DNA from: Primulina eburnea
Taxonomy: Eukaryota > Streptophyta > Magnoliopsida > Lamiales > Gesneriaceae
DNA length: 64,000 nucleotides
Direction: 5' to 3'
NCBI RefSeq assembly: GCF_022965805.1
Contig: NC_133110.1
Coordinates: 29,384,668-29,448,667 of the forward strand
Position numbers and translations under genes: made by a program. Shown one piece after another: positions 23,838-35,700 of the stretch (the first letter of the stretch is position 1; the number at the start of each line of letters is the position of its first letter). The notes below the pieces were generated by a model. That model ran no database searches. It was given only the letters and a program-made list of their open reading frames with translations, and had not been told where the DNA came from.

Positions 23838-24276
23838 TAATTAGGGATAAATTAGTGCTAAATTAACTAATTAAAATACTAATAAAAATTTAACATACAC
23901 TGCTTTAATCAAACTCCTTATTTAAAATAATTACACACTAATTTTAAAAGTTCTAAACTCTTAAATTGCTAAATACATAAATAAAGCTTTAAAATGCTAA
24001 ACTAAATAAATTATTTAAAATGACCATCTTAACTTAAAATAAAATACCACATTAAAATTGCCAACATCGTCACCGGTCTTTTCCTCGATCCCGCTTAGAA
24101 TAATCGCCTAAAATATGAAACTCGAAAAACATTTTAACGTGCATCACTTAAACATAATTAATTTAATGCATTTAAATAAATCATGCAAGACTAAAACTCC
24201 TTTTAAAAATTAAATGAATGATTTAATAATTAAATAAAAGCATGAGTTTTTACGTGTACTGAATTTGGGCACTACA

Positions 24277-24314
24277 GTTCCTCCCCCACTTATAAAAATT
24301 TCGTCCTCGAAATT
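24277..24314 (-). other. Gypsy-1 PPT and PPT-side hairpin
   Basis: On the minus strand AATTTCG (24314-24308) pairs perfectly with CGAAATT (24303-24297) around AGGA. The purine tract AGTGGGGGAGGAAC then leads into the LTR at 24276. The hairpin overlaps the pol stop codon. The stem differs in sequence from Gypsy-2 and Gypsy-3 but stays paired. Confidence 0.75.
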
Positions 24315-24796
24315 AAGTCTTAACGAATAACTCCGTGTAGCGAAGTCTCATATCTGCTTCTGATTCTCAAGTGGCCTCTTCCACCGATTGATTTAGCCAC
24401 TGGACTTTGACTAGCTTAGTCACTTTATTCCGGAGCCTACGCTCTTGCCTGTCTAGGATTTGGACTGGTTTTTCCTCGTAAGACAAGTCTGGAGTCAGCT
24501 GCAACGGCTCATAACTCAGAATGTGCGAAGGATTAGCCAGATATTTCCTCAGCATCGAGACATGGAACACATTGTGCACCCCGGGCAGATTCGGCGGAAG
24601 GGCAATAAGATAGGGTAATGTCCCAACTCTGTCAAGAATCTCAAAAGGTCCAATAAACCTCGGACTTAGCTTGCCTCTCTTCCCAAATCTCATAACACCT
24701 TTCATAGGTGCTATCTTGACGAATACATGATCACCGACGGCAAACTCGAGATCTCTCCTTCTCTTATCAGCATAACTCTTCTGACGGCTTTGCGCA
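24313..24796 (-). pseudogene. Gypsy-1 pol C-terminus (integrase C-terminal and chromodomain-like tail)
   Basis: On the minus strand the frame encodes the integrase C-terminal GPFEI module (KLSPRFIGPFEI) and the VFHVSMLRKY segment. A tail with the pattern QILDRQERRLRNK..LVKVQW..VEEAT follows, as in plant Tekay/Del-type chromoviruses, where it targets integration to chromatin. A TGA (24367-24369) replaces the expected Trp of EEATWE. The natural stop TAA is at 24313-24315. Translation upstream joins the integrase in the inverted block at 45052-45466, across solo-2: the frame resumes exactly at the TGCGC duplication (24792-24796). Confidence 0.85.
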
Positions 24797-24987
24797 TGTG
24801 GGGACCCGAACTTAATTCAATTCTTAATCACTCTCTGGGAATAATTAATCAATTAAAATAAACAGGATCTAAATTTTTTTTAAAATACAAGAGTACGCAA
24901 CATATGAAATAAGTCCTATCTCATTGACAAGATCAATATCCAGATCTAAGTACAAGTCCTGTACAAACGTAAATCATAATATCTACT
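24797..24987 (-). mobile_element. Solo-2: gypsy solo LTR, 3'-terminal piece
   Basis: Minus-strand LTR end: the plus strand reads TGTGGGGACCCG, the complement of the GGGTCCCCACA end of the Gypsy-2 and Gypsy-3 LTRs. GCGCA (24792-24796, TGCGC on minus) is one TSD copy; the other is at 45462-45466. Copia-1 splits it after 24987, and it continues at 43710. Confidence 0.82.
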
Positions 24988-25928
24988 TGTTGGAAACGAA
25001 ATTTCGGCGTTTGACAAAAGATAGTCCAAAATGATTCTAGCAACTGAATTGGACCAACTGATCGGCGTAACTGAACACATCATCAGTCAACTGATCGCTT
25101 CAACTAAAGTAACTGATCTTTACTAGCTGATCTCTCAGCTGTACACGTTATCAGCTGACAGCGACAACCGACATATAGTACAGCCATCTGCAACTGGTAG
25201 TGGCCCGCCGCATTTCAGAAATGAACAGTGTACTATTGTCAGGATATATCGACGTGGCAATCAACGGTTAGAATATTCAAATATCTTTAATGTTACCGTT
25301 GAAAGGGAAGCCTATAAATAGTCGAAGGCAGCAGCTGAAGCACTATCGCATTCTCAGTTATCTTACTTGCTGTTACGCTGCTAAAATATCCGTTCACACT
25401 CAGAAAATCAAGCTCACGCTTATCAGTTTATCAGTAGTATTCTAGACTACGTTCTCGAGCTTTCATAGCACATTGTAATAGATTGATAGAATTCCTAAAT
25501 CGTGCTAAGATCAGTTACGATCTGTAAAAGTGTTGTATGCTAAGAGTTTCAGTATTGGCAAAGTGATAAGTCCAAACTGAAGTGGGTCAGTACACTGATT
25601 TGTATTTGATCAAAGTCTTTTAGTGAAAATCCTATCTGCGTGATAGAAGGGGTGACGTAGGAGTTGTTCAAATCTCCGAACATCCAGAAACAAATTGTGT
25701 TGTTATTACCTTCAGTTATTATTTTCAGTTAGATATTCTATCCTTCAGTCAGTTAGTTTTTCCGCAACTGTTAACTCAGTTTAATTGATTGTTGTTGACC
25801 GAAAGAATATTTTTAGATTCAGTTTGTAATACAACTGAAACCAGTTTGTCGAAGAATTATTTTAATTGAGCAGTGTTTATTCAACCCCCCCTTCTAAACA
25901 CTCTTCACCCGATTCACCGATCCTTTCA
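24988..25928 (+). mobile_element. Copia-1 5' LTR
   Basis: It runs from TGTTGGAAACG to ...CACCGATCCTTTCA, then a PBS. A CCTATAAATAG TATA-like box lies at about 25311, preceded by GACGTGGCAATC-type sequence, so transcription probably starts near 25345. The paired copy is at 42766-43704. Confidence 0.9.
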
Positions 25929-25930
25929 AG

Positions 25931-25942
25931 TGGTATCAGAGC
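25931..25942 (+). other. Copia-1 primer-binding site
   Basis: TGGTATCAGAGC, complementary to the 3' end of initiator tRNA-Met, starts two nucleotides after the LTR. Confidence 0.92.
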
Positions 25943-25987
25943 AAGTCATATCCTTTCAAAAGAATATCTATACTCAAATTGCTCATT

Positions 25988-27955
25988 ATGTCTTCATTCA
26001 ACAAGATCCCCATGTTCTCCAGAGAAGATTTTGACGATTGGAAGATTAGGATGCAGGCTCATCTAGCTGCACAGGATGATGACATGTGGTACGTAATAAC
26101 TGACGGACCCATGAAGATTTTGAAAGCCAACACAGCAGTCGCAATCACAGATGGGGCACCTCACCGTATTGAAAAGCCAAGAGATGAATGGACTGCTGAA
26201 GACAAGAGAAAAGCAAATTTGGATAATGTAGCAAAAGACATATTGTACAAAACACTGGACAAAGTGACGTTCAGTAAAATCAAGATGTGCAAAACAGCCA
26301 AAGAGATTTGGGAGAAATTAATCCAGCTTTGCGAAGGCAATGAACAAACCAAAGAAAACAAGCTATCTGTTGCTGTACAAAAGTTCGATAACATCAGAAT
26401 GAAAATTGGAGAAACAATGCATGAATATGATGAGAGAACCAGCTGCATCTTTAACGAACTGAATGCACTTGGAAAGGTGTATACAAATAAAGAAGTAGCA
26501 TTGAAGGTTATCAGAGGTCTTCCCAAAGAATGGGATGTGAAAACCATGGCTATGAGGGAGTCTAAAGACTTGAACAAAGTTGAACTCCATGACTTGTTTG
26601 CTGACTTAAAAGCATATGAGTTTGAACTGCAAACTCGAGAAGGAGAACCATCTACCCCAGCAGCAACTACTGTCTCAGCTGTAGTGAGATCAGAACCAAC
26701 TGGTTCAGTTGAGAAAGCTGCAGATCAATTAAGCAATGACGCCATGTCATTGTTCATCAGGAAATTCAGAAGATTCATGAGGAAGAATCAAGGAAACTTT
26801 CAGAAGCAGTACCAAATAAACAATCCCAGAGAAGAGTCCAATGCATGCTACAACTGTGGCAAACCTGGTCATTTTATTGCTGACTGTCCAAAACCTAAAA
26901 AGGATAGTTAAGCTTCGACTGAAAGAAAGAAGAAAGTGGATGAGCATAAGAGGAGATCTAAGGACGACAAGAAGCCTTACAGAAAGAAGCATGAAGTACT
27001 CCTAGCTGAGGATAGCAAAGCCAAATGGGCAGAGACTGACAGCGAAGAGTCAGAACCAGAAACCTCTTGTAGCTCTAGTGAAGATGAGGAAGAAGTGAAG
27101 TGCTTGATGGCTGATGATACAGAAGTTCAATCAAGCAGCCCACAGGTATTTGACTTTAGTTCAACTGATTTCACAAGAGAAGAACTTATCTCGACTCTTC
27201 ATGACATGGTTAGTGAATATCAAAAGCTTGCTTTATCATTTGAAAAGGCTAGAGTAGAGCGAACTGATCCCTCTGACAATAAGACAACAACTGATGTATC
27301 AGTTGAAATGTTGAGTCTAAAAAGGGAGATTGCCGAACTCAATACTGAAAGGAGCAAGAATCAATTAATGATTCAAAAGTTAATGCTTGAAAATGCAAAG
27401 CAAACTGAGCTCATTCAGGCTTGGAATAAATCATCCGTTGCATTGACTGATATACAGAACTCTCAGAAATCATTTACTGATAAAACTGGCTTAGGGTTCA
27501 GTAACCAGGATGAAATACCCTCCAAAGATATTCAACCAAAACTGAACATGGACAAAGGGAAATATATTCACTTTGTCAAATCAGTTATGGTACAAGAACA
27601 AGTTGAGCCGAGTAAACTGATTGAACAGCCGACTCATAATATGAGCAAGGGCAAAAGATGTGGTATTGGTTATAGTCCAAGAGTTGTGACTGACTCACGA
27701 AGTCAGCCACCAAAATTTTTCAGCAAAAACCATTCAAGTGGCTATTCAAATTACTCTAACAGCAGGCCAGTTCAGAAAAGATACTGGCTGAACAATCAGT
27801 CGAAAAAGGGCAAATCACATGCTGTATCTTCTACATGCCATACATCACACACACACAGGTCGGGAAAGACAATTTGGAATACAGCAACTGGACAATCAGG
27901 AAGACTGATCCAAGTTTGGATTCCTAAAGGACTAATCAACTTTGGACCCAAATAA
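25988..27955 (+). pseudogene. gag: Copia-1 gag, split by one in-frame stop
   Basis: The first ATG (25988) opens a frame encoding a Sirevirus-type Gag: an N-terminal FDDWKIRMQAHL segment, then the capsid-like region (residues about 60-220). The zinc knuckle CYNCGKPGHFIADC (CX2CX4HX4C) follows at about 26848-26889. A TAA at 26909-26911 interrupts, but the same frame continues from 26912 to the natural stop at 27953-27955. The second part is Lys/Arg-rich, then an acidic Ser/Glu stretch, then a leucine-repeat coiled coil (about 27300-27440). Gag would coat RNA and form the particle. Confidence 0.85.
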
Positions 27956-27987
27956 AAAGGGGTACCACAATCTTATCTTGTGTTTGA

Positions 27988-29075
27988 TTGCAGGTAACAG
28001 GTACAAGCATTGGATCTATATGGTATTTGGACAGTGGATGTTCACGCCACATGACTGGAGACTCAAATTTATTATCTCAACTAACTAAGTACACTGGACC
28101 AAACATCAGTTTTGGAGATAACTCTAAAGGTAAAACTGTGGGTAATGGTAATCTTATCCATGGTAATTTCACCATTAATGATGTTTTATTAGTTGAGAAT
28201 CTCAAGTATAATCTGATCAGCATTAGTCAGTTATGCGATAATGGATTCTCAGTTCAGTTTGACAAACATTCTTGTTCAGTCAAAAACTTAACTGAAGAGA
28301 TCATCCTAACTGGCAAAAGGTGTGGAAACACTTATAAAGTTAGTTGGAATGATCAACCTTATGCACCAGTATGTTTTATTGCCTCAAAATCTTCTAAAAA
28401 CTGGTTGTGGCATAAGAGATTGAACCACCTAAATTTCAAATCTATTGCATATTTGAGTAACCACGATCTTGTTACTGGATTGCCCAAAATGGTTTTTATC
28501 AAGGACAAAATTTGCTCAGCATGTCAGTTTGGTAAACAAATCAAATCCTCTTTTAAGAACAAGGGTCGTAAATCTTCTTCCCGATGCTTAGAACTGTTAC
28601 ATATGGATCTATTTGGTCCTATACCAGTCATGAGCTTAGGGGGAATGAAATACACCTTGGTGGTTGTAGACGATTTTTCGAGATTCACTTGGGTTTTATT
28701 TCTCAAGTCCAAAGACCAAACTGCTGCTCAACTGATTAAGCTTTTCAAAAGATTATTAAATGAAAAATCAGTTGGAATTGATAGAATCAGGTCCGATCGT
28801 GGAAATGAATTCATCAATCAAATTCTTTCAAATTATTTAGAGAATACCGGAATCAAGCATGAGCTCTCAGCAGTCAGAAAACCTTAGCAAAATGGTGTAG
28901 CTGAAAGGAGAAATCGGACCCTCAAGGAGGCTGCTAGAACAATGCTTGCTGATTCCTCTATCTCTCAAAGGTTTTGGGCAGAGGCAGTGAACATTGCGTG
29001 TTATACTCAAAAGAGATCAATGATTAATAAGAATCATATGAAAACACCTTATGAATCTGGCATGGAAGAAAAAGT
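27988..29075 (+). pseudogene. pol: Copia-1 pol, protease and integrase part
   Basis: This frame differs from gag and follows a TGA at 27985-27987. Protease: WYLDSGCSRHMTG near the start, with catalytic Asp in DSG. Integrase: an HHCC zinc finger (WHKRLNH ... CSACQFGK), then catalytic Asp in HMDLFGP (about 28603), Asp in SDRGNEF (about 28795) and Glu in VAERRNR (about 28902). A TAG (28885-28887) replaces the Gln of the usual PQQNGVAE. Near 29070 the frame shifts (loss or gain of bases) into that of the RT. The enzyme would cut the polyprotein and insert the cDNA. Confidence 0.87.
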
Positions 29076-30800
29076 GTGGTTTCTTACTTCAAAATATTCG
29101 GCTGCAGATGTTTTATACTTGTCAATGGTAAAACCCATTTAACAGCCTTTGACGCTAAATCTGCAGAAGGAATATTTCTTGGTTACTCTTCAGTAAGTAA
29201 AACTTATAGAGTCTTCAACAAAAATACTTTAAATGTTGAAGAATCTATTCATGTTGTATTTGATGAGTCTACACTAACTTCTAAGCCAACTGATACAGTT
29301 GAGCTAGCTGATAGATTTACAGATATAAGCTTAGACGATGATGATGATGAAGAAGATATCCACAATAACCAAAAAAATCTCCAAACACCCGAACCTGACA
29401 TATTGGATCAATCAGCTGAATTGGAAGCAAATATTGACAATCAGTTAGTGAAGCATACTAATGAGAATCAGTTTCCAACTGAATTAGCTCCAACTGAAAC
29501 TGAAAACATTCAGTTGCCTACTGAGGAAATTGCTGATACAGAAGAAACACATTCTGAACTCATATGGAAGAAGTCACATCCTCCAGAATTAGTGATAGGT
29601 AAACCATCTGATCCGGTAAGAACAAGAAATCAAATGCTTAATTTATTTATACATTCAGCTTTTGTGTCTCAACTGGAGCCAAAGAAAACTGATGAAGCTC
29701 TTGCCGATCCTAACTGGATAAATGCAATGCAAGAAGAGCTAAATCAGTTTATCCATAACAGTGTCTGGAACTTAGTTCCAAGACCACTCTCAAAAACTGT
29801 GATAGGTACAAAGTGGGTATACAGGAACAAACTAAACGAAGATGGATCAGTTGTGCGCAATAAAGCAAGGTTGGTAGCACAAGGATATAGGCAGGAAGAA
29901 GGAATTGATTACGATGAGACTTATGCACCAGTTGCAAGACTGGAGGCAATCAGAATATTCCTAGCCTACGCCTCATTCAAAAACTTCAAAGTCTACCAAA
30001 TGGACGTAAAAAGTGCATTTCTGAACGGCCAGTTGCAGGAAGAAGTCTACGTTGAACAACCCCCAGGTTTTGTCAATCATCACTTTCCTGATCATGTCTA
30101 TCATTTGAACAAAGCCTTATACGGTCTTAAACAAGCTCCAAGAGCTTGGTACGAAACTCTTTCAAAATTTCTAACTGATCATGACTTTTCAGTTGGATCA
30201 GTTGATAAGACATTGTTCAAATTTTCCAAGAATGATCATATCTTACTTGTTCAAATCTATGTTGATGATATTATCTTTGGGTCAACTAACCCCAAATTAT
30301 GCGAGAAGTTTTCCAAGTTAATGCAGGAAAAATTCGAGATGAGCATGATGGGTGAACTAACATTCTTCCTTGGTCTACAAGTGAAACAACTGGATTCAGG
30401 AACTTTTATTAGTCAAACTAAATACACGAAGGAATTGCTGAAGAAATTTGGCATGGAATCATGTTCAGCTGCAAACACCCCTATGAGCTCATTAGTTAAA
30501 TTAGACACTGATCAAGGGGGAATGTCAGTTGAGACGACACTTTACAGAGGTTTAATAGGTTCATTACTGTACCTAACTGCTAGTCGTCCTGATATTGTGT
30601 TGGCTGTATGTATGTGTGCGAGATTTCAAGCTAACCCTAAACAATCACATTTTTCTGCTGCCAAACGTATCTTGAAATATCTTAAAGGCACGCAAAATGT
30701 TGGTTTATGGTACTCTAAAGATTCATCGTTCAATTTAGTTGGCTATTCAGATGCAGATTATGCAGGATGTAAGCTTGATCGAAAAAGCACAAGTGGATCA
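29076..30800 (+). pseudogene. pol: Copia-1 pol, reverse transcriptase and RNase H (5' part)
   Basis: Open from 29076 to the Gypsy-2 insertion. It has an integrase tail with [11 protein letters not shown] and FLGYS, an acidic linker (29330-29560), then [53 protein letters not shown] and the active-site YVDD (30258-30269). RNase H starts at YSDADYAGC and stops at KSTSGS, where Gypsy-2 splits the domain at 30800/30801. RNase H resumes at 39397 in frame once one copy of the GATCA TSD is removed. It would copy RNA to cDNA in the particle. Confidence 0.9.
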
Positions 30801-32647
30801 TGTGGGGATCCGGGCTCTAACTCTTTTCTTTGGGATTAAATGGATCATTAATATAAAAAGTGGGTCAAATTTTTCGCTTTTCAACATTTATTCTAATGAT
30901 GTATAAACAAGCATAAAGTCTTTATTTATTTTGCAATCACAATATACAAACACAAAGTACAACATGTCTTGTTCCGTCCATACTCAACAACTAGTAATTA
31001 AATACAGTACATGTCAAAAGTACAACTACTAGTTCTTCTGCTAAGCCCGAGATCACCACGCTATATCCATCTCTCATCCTCTGCGTGACCCAGATCCTGC
31101 CCCACCTGTTATGCACACATACAGACATAACAACAGCCGGAAACTCCGGTGAGAACAAATCCCAGTATAAACATGTTACATGCATATAATCAAACTAAAA
31201 CATGAAACATGCTATTATGAATGACATCATATAAACATGCAATGTGAATCAAATCATGTCTGGACTCGACTCGACTATAACTCTAGGGATCCCGGTGTGA
31301 ATAAGACGTCAATGGCTGTCACCTACCCTCCCACTCGGGGTGACTGTACGTCTTATTCCTAGACTTCGGTCTGAGCTGTATCAAAGACTGCAATAGGATT
31401 CAGAGCTGCTCCTAAGCTGAGATACACCGAACATCTATATATGTGACAATGGCTGTCAACGACTCTCCTATCTTAAATGCAATGAATATCAATCTGTAAA
31501 CAAAGCATGCTCATATTCATATCTGAATATCACAATGATCTTATATGCTTGAATACAATTCTATAATCACAGCATAATCATGTTAGAAGATTTGAATATA
31601 ATTCTATAAACAATTCATAAACATGTTACCATAGATACAATAATTCTAGTATGTGATTTTGGTTGGGAAACTCAAATGATATCTTATTTGAGTTGTGGCT
31701 TCCCAAACAAACATGGCTTATACCTTTCGTTACACACTCTGCGTCGCAGTCGAAGTCTCGAAGACGAATCTGGCAACCCAAATCTGAAATGGAAATGTTG
31801 ATACACATTCTATCAATCTCTAATCTCAATCAACACATACCCACTTAAATACTTGATTTCGGTATCCTTTCAACGGCATAATCTCCATATTAACTAATCT
31901 ATATCAATTCTCCTAATTCATAATCGATAACGGTATAAATCTGATACCATATCCCAGCTAATACAACTCTGAAATTCATAACTATTCTATACAGTGTCCG
32001 CTCTTAAATCCGCTTAAAATTATACGATGTCTAACATGTCAGAAACAACATATATGAATCATATCTGATTCCTTCAACATCATAATTTCAAAACATGTCA
32101 AAACATAGTAAAACTTACGTCCACGTGTAGCCTGTAACGATAGGAACACGATACTGAAGTCAGATTCAAAATCTGACGGACGGATTGAAATATAAAGGCA
32201 TAAGGATTTCTTCGAAAGTTTCTGAAACCTTTTCCTTTGATTCTTCCTCGTTTTCTGAGCAATTCTAAGTGATATACATATATATATATATATATCCCAT
32301 TGCATGAATACGAAACGTGGCTTATTTTTGTGAGTTTTGATCGGCGCTCGGGCGGTAAGAAAGTACCGCTCGAGCGCGGCACTTTCTGTCCCAGCATTTC
32401 TGTAATGCTCCTTGGCGCTCGGGCGGTCACAATCTACCGCCCGGGCGCCACATCTTCTGCCCGAACATGCTACATTGGCGCTCGGGCGGTCATTTTCTAC
32501 CGCTCGGTCGCCAATGGTTCTGCCCAAAACTTGTGTAATTTATATGCTTTGCCCAATCTGGTCTCGTAATGGCCCGTTTATAATTATCTCTATTCAAATT
32601 CACTAATCTCATAGCAAATTACGATAATCAAATTCTCGGGCATTACA
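30801..32647 (-). mobile_element. Gypsy-2 3' LTR
   Basis: Near-copy of 37540-39391. Visible differences include GGGGATCC against GGGGACCC at the end and a 3-nt loss in the conserved stem (31106-31113). The GC module cluster is at 32342-32515 and the TATA-like TA run at about 32279-32295. Confidence 0.92.
32342..32515 (-). repeat. U3 palindromic GC modules, Gypsy-2 3' LTR
   Basis: Three inverted repeats with arms close to GGCGCTCGGGCGGT and ACCGCCCGGGCGCC around 7-8 nt spacers, about 60 bp apart. They lie between the LTR start and the TA-rich run. One arm has a changed base (CGGTCGCCAA against CGGGCGCCAA in the 5' LTR). Confidence 0.8.
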
Positions 32648-32685
32648 TTTCTCCCCCTCTTAGATAAGAGTTCGTCCTCGAACTC
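32648..32685 (-). other. Gypsy-2 PPT and PPT-side hairpin
   Basis: On the minus strand GAGTTCG (32685-32679) pairs perfectly with CGAACTC (32674-32668) around AGGA. It is followed by TTATCTA and the PPT AAGAGGGGGAGAAA ending at 32648, next to the LTR. The stem has different bases from Gypsy-1 but full pairing. Confidence 0.8.
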
Positions 32686-32747
32686 ACAAGAAATCAATTA
32701 AATCAAGTGAAAGGGTAATGTAATCAAATATTAAATGAATACTCACA

Positions 32748-35700
32748 TCATAGGAATAACTCGGGATATCTCTGTCTCATATCTGCTTCTGTCTCCCAAG
32801 TCGCTTCCTCAATGCCATGACGACTCCACTGAACTTTCACAAGTGGAATAGTCTTCGTACGGAGTTGTTTTTCTTTCCGATCAAGAATCTGTATCGGTTG
32901 CTCAAAATAACTCAGTGTTTCGTCGAGCACGGCCTCATCTGGTTGAATGATATGAGAATCATCAGGCATGTATTTACGAAACATCGATACATGAAAAACA
33001 TCGTGTATCCCGGATAGAGAAGGAGGAAGAGCAAGTCGATATGCTCGATCGCCAATCTTTTCAAGAATTTCATACGGACCAATGTATCGAGGAGACAATT
33101 TCCCGTGTTTGCCAAATCTGACAATGCCTCTGAAAGGAGAAATCTTCAGAAATACTCTGTCTCCTTGCTCGAATACCAACGGTCTACGTCTGACATTGGC
33201 GTATTTGGCTTGCCTATCTTGCGCCGTCTTCATTCTTTTCTGAATGATTTTCACCTTCTCAGTCATGTCATGAATCATATCTGGCCCAAGTTCTGGTACT
33301 TCTGAGACGTCATCCCAGCACAGCGGAGATCTGCACTTCTTGCCATATAAAGCTTCAAACGGTGCCATCTCAATGCTTGTCTGATAGCTATTATTGTAAG
33401 AGAATTCGCAAAGAGATAGAGAATCTTGTCAACTAGTGCCAAAATCTAGCACTACGGCTCTCAACATATCCTCTAACGTCTGGATAGTCCGCTCTGACTG
33501 TCCGTCTGTCTGAGGATGATAAGCAGTACTCAGGTGTAATGTCGTACCTAAGGCCTGCTGTAAACTGTGCCAGAAGTGTGAAGTGAATCGTGGATCACGA
33601 TATGATACGATAGACTTCGGCACACCATGTAATCTGACTACCTCTCGGACATATATCTCCGCCATCTGATCGTGTCTGTAAGTCATTCTATACGGGATGA
33701 AACAAGCTGATTTGGTCAATCTGTCAATAACGACCCAAATCGCATCACAGCCTCGGGAAGATCGGGGTAACTTCGTCACGAAATCCATGGAAATTTGATC
33801 CCATTTCCATTCTGGAATAGCTAAACTCTGAAGTAACCCTCCAGGTTTCTTCCTCTCGGCCTTCACCTGTTGGCAGTTCAAGCATTTAGACACATACGCT
33901 GCGATGTCTGACTTCATCTGCTTCCACCAGAACTGTGTTTGCAGATCATTGTACATCTTCCTGCCACCAGGATGAATGCTGAACCTACTACAGTGTGCTT
34001 CGGACATAATCTGATGTCTCAAGTCTGAAACATCTGGCACTACGAGACGGTTATTCACATACAACACATGATCACGCACCTGATATTCTGACAAATGTCC
34101 TGATCTGACCATTTGAATCGATCTCTACACATTCTGATATGTTCTTTGTGCTTCTTTAATCCTCATGATCAAGTTTGGCTCAACTTGAATAGCTGCAAGT
34201 CGTAGTGGCCTCCTATCTGTATCAAATTCTAATCCAGAGAAACAACAATTTTCAACTAGCTTTGTAACACCTATCGTCGATAAGGATAGGGAACAAACCT
34301 TTCGACTCAAGGCGTCCGCTGCTGCATTATACTTCCCTGGATAATATTTGATCTCGCAATCAAAATCTTTCAGCAGATCAAGCCATCTACGTTGTCGCAT
34401 GTTCAACTTCGACTGAGAAAACAAGTATTTTAGGCTTTTATGGTCTGAATAGATCTCAAATTCCTCTCCATAAAGATAATGACGCCAGATCTTTAGTGCA
34501 AATACGATAGCCGCCAATTCAAGATCATGAATGGGGTATCGTCTCGTGAGTCTTCAACTGTCTTGAGGCATATGCGACCACATGACCTCGTTGCATAAGA
34601 ATACATCCCAAACCTCTGTGAGAGGCATCACAATATACAACGAAATCACCCGTACCTGAAGGAATCATCAAGACAGGTGCACTGGTCAGCCTCTTCTTCA
34701 ATTCTAGAAAGCTAGACTCACACTCCTCAGACCATAGGAATGGCGCATTATTCTGTGTCAATTGTGTAATTGGTTTCGCAATACGGGAGAAATCTAGGAT
34801 GAATCGTCTATAGTATCCTGCTAGACCTATGAAACTGCGTATCTCTGGCACAGAAGTCGGTCTCGGCCAACTGATCACAGCTTCCACTTTACTTGGATCT
34901 ACAGAAATACCATCTCCAGATATGATATGTCCCAAAAAGATAACTCGATTTAACCAAAATTCACACTTTGACAATTTAGCATACAATCTCTCATTTCTCA
35001 GTGTCTGCAACACAATTCTGAGATGTTCTGCATGCTCATTCCTGTTCTTAGAATACACCAGAATATCATCGATAAAGACAATCACAAAATCATCCAAATA
35101 CCTCTGAAAGATTTGATTCATCAAGCCTATAAATACCGCCGGAGCATTTGTTAAACCAAAAGGCATGACAATAAATTCGTAATGCCCATACCTGGTTCGA
35201 AATGCTGTCTTCGGTATGTCTACATCTCGAACTCGGAGCTGATGATATCTGGATCGCAAATCAATCTTAGAATAAACAGAGGATCCCTGCAACTGATCAA
35301 ATAAATCATCAATTCTAGGCAAAGGATACTTATTCTTTATCGTTGCCTTATTCAGTTGCCTGTAATCGATGCACAACCGCATCGATCCATCTTTCTTTCG
35401 CACAAATAGCACCGGAGCGCCCCAAGGAGATACACTAGGTCTGATATATCCCTTGGCTAGCAGATCTTCCAACTGTGCTTTCAATTCTTTCAACTCTATC
35501 GGCGCCATCCTATACGGAGTTCTCGAAATAGGAGTGGTACCTGGCATCAGATCAATGCTAAAATCTACCTCTCGCACTGGAGGTAACCCCGGAATCTCCT
35601 CTGGAAACACATCTGCAAATTCTCGTACTACTGGCAAATCTACCAATGTCGGGCTTGATTTATGTACGTCTACAGAATACACAAGGAACCCATCTGCTCC

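Larger units (their letters stand above)
21639..24276 (-). mobile_element. Gypsy-1 3' LTR
   Basis: On the minus strand it begins TGTAGTGCCC (24276) and ends ACGGTACGTTACA (21639), so TG...CA. It lies directly against the Gypsy-1 PPT. At 2638 bp it shares with the LARD LTRs the GATCGAGGAAAAGACCG block (about 24086-24104) and the TGAGTCTTTAGAATCA stem-loop region (21945-21960). It also carries a cluster of CACGGACCC and GGGTCCGTG repeats (22686-22885) and a GT-rich stretch (23754-23837). Confidence 0.85.

Noticed and set aside
25931..25942. tRNA gene fragments at the TGGTATCAGAGC sites
   Set aside because: Only the 12-nt PBS is present, always next to an LTR end; no cloverleaf.
26161..26577. 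138-codon minus ORF opposite Copia-1 gag
   Set aside because: Antisense shadow of a clear gag frame, no motif.
32039..32527. 162-codon minus ORF (repeated at 38783-39271) and overlapping plus ORFs
   Set aside because: They lie across the GC module cluster of the Gypsy-2 LTRs, so repeated arginine- and alanine-rich words reflect the repeats, not a protein.
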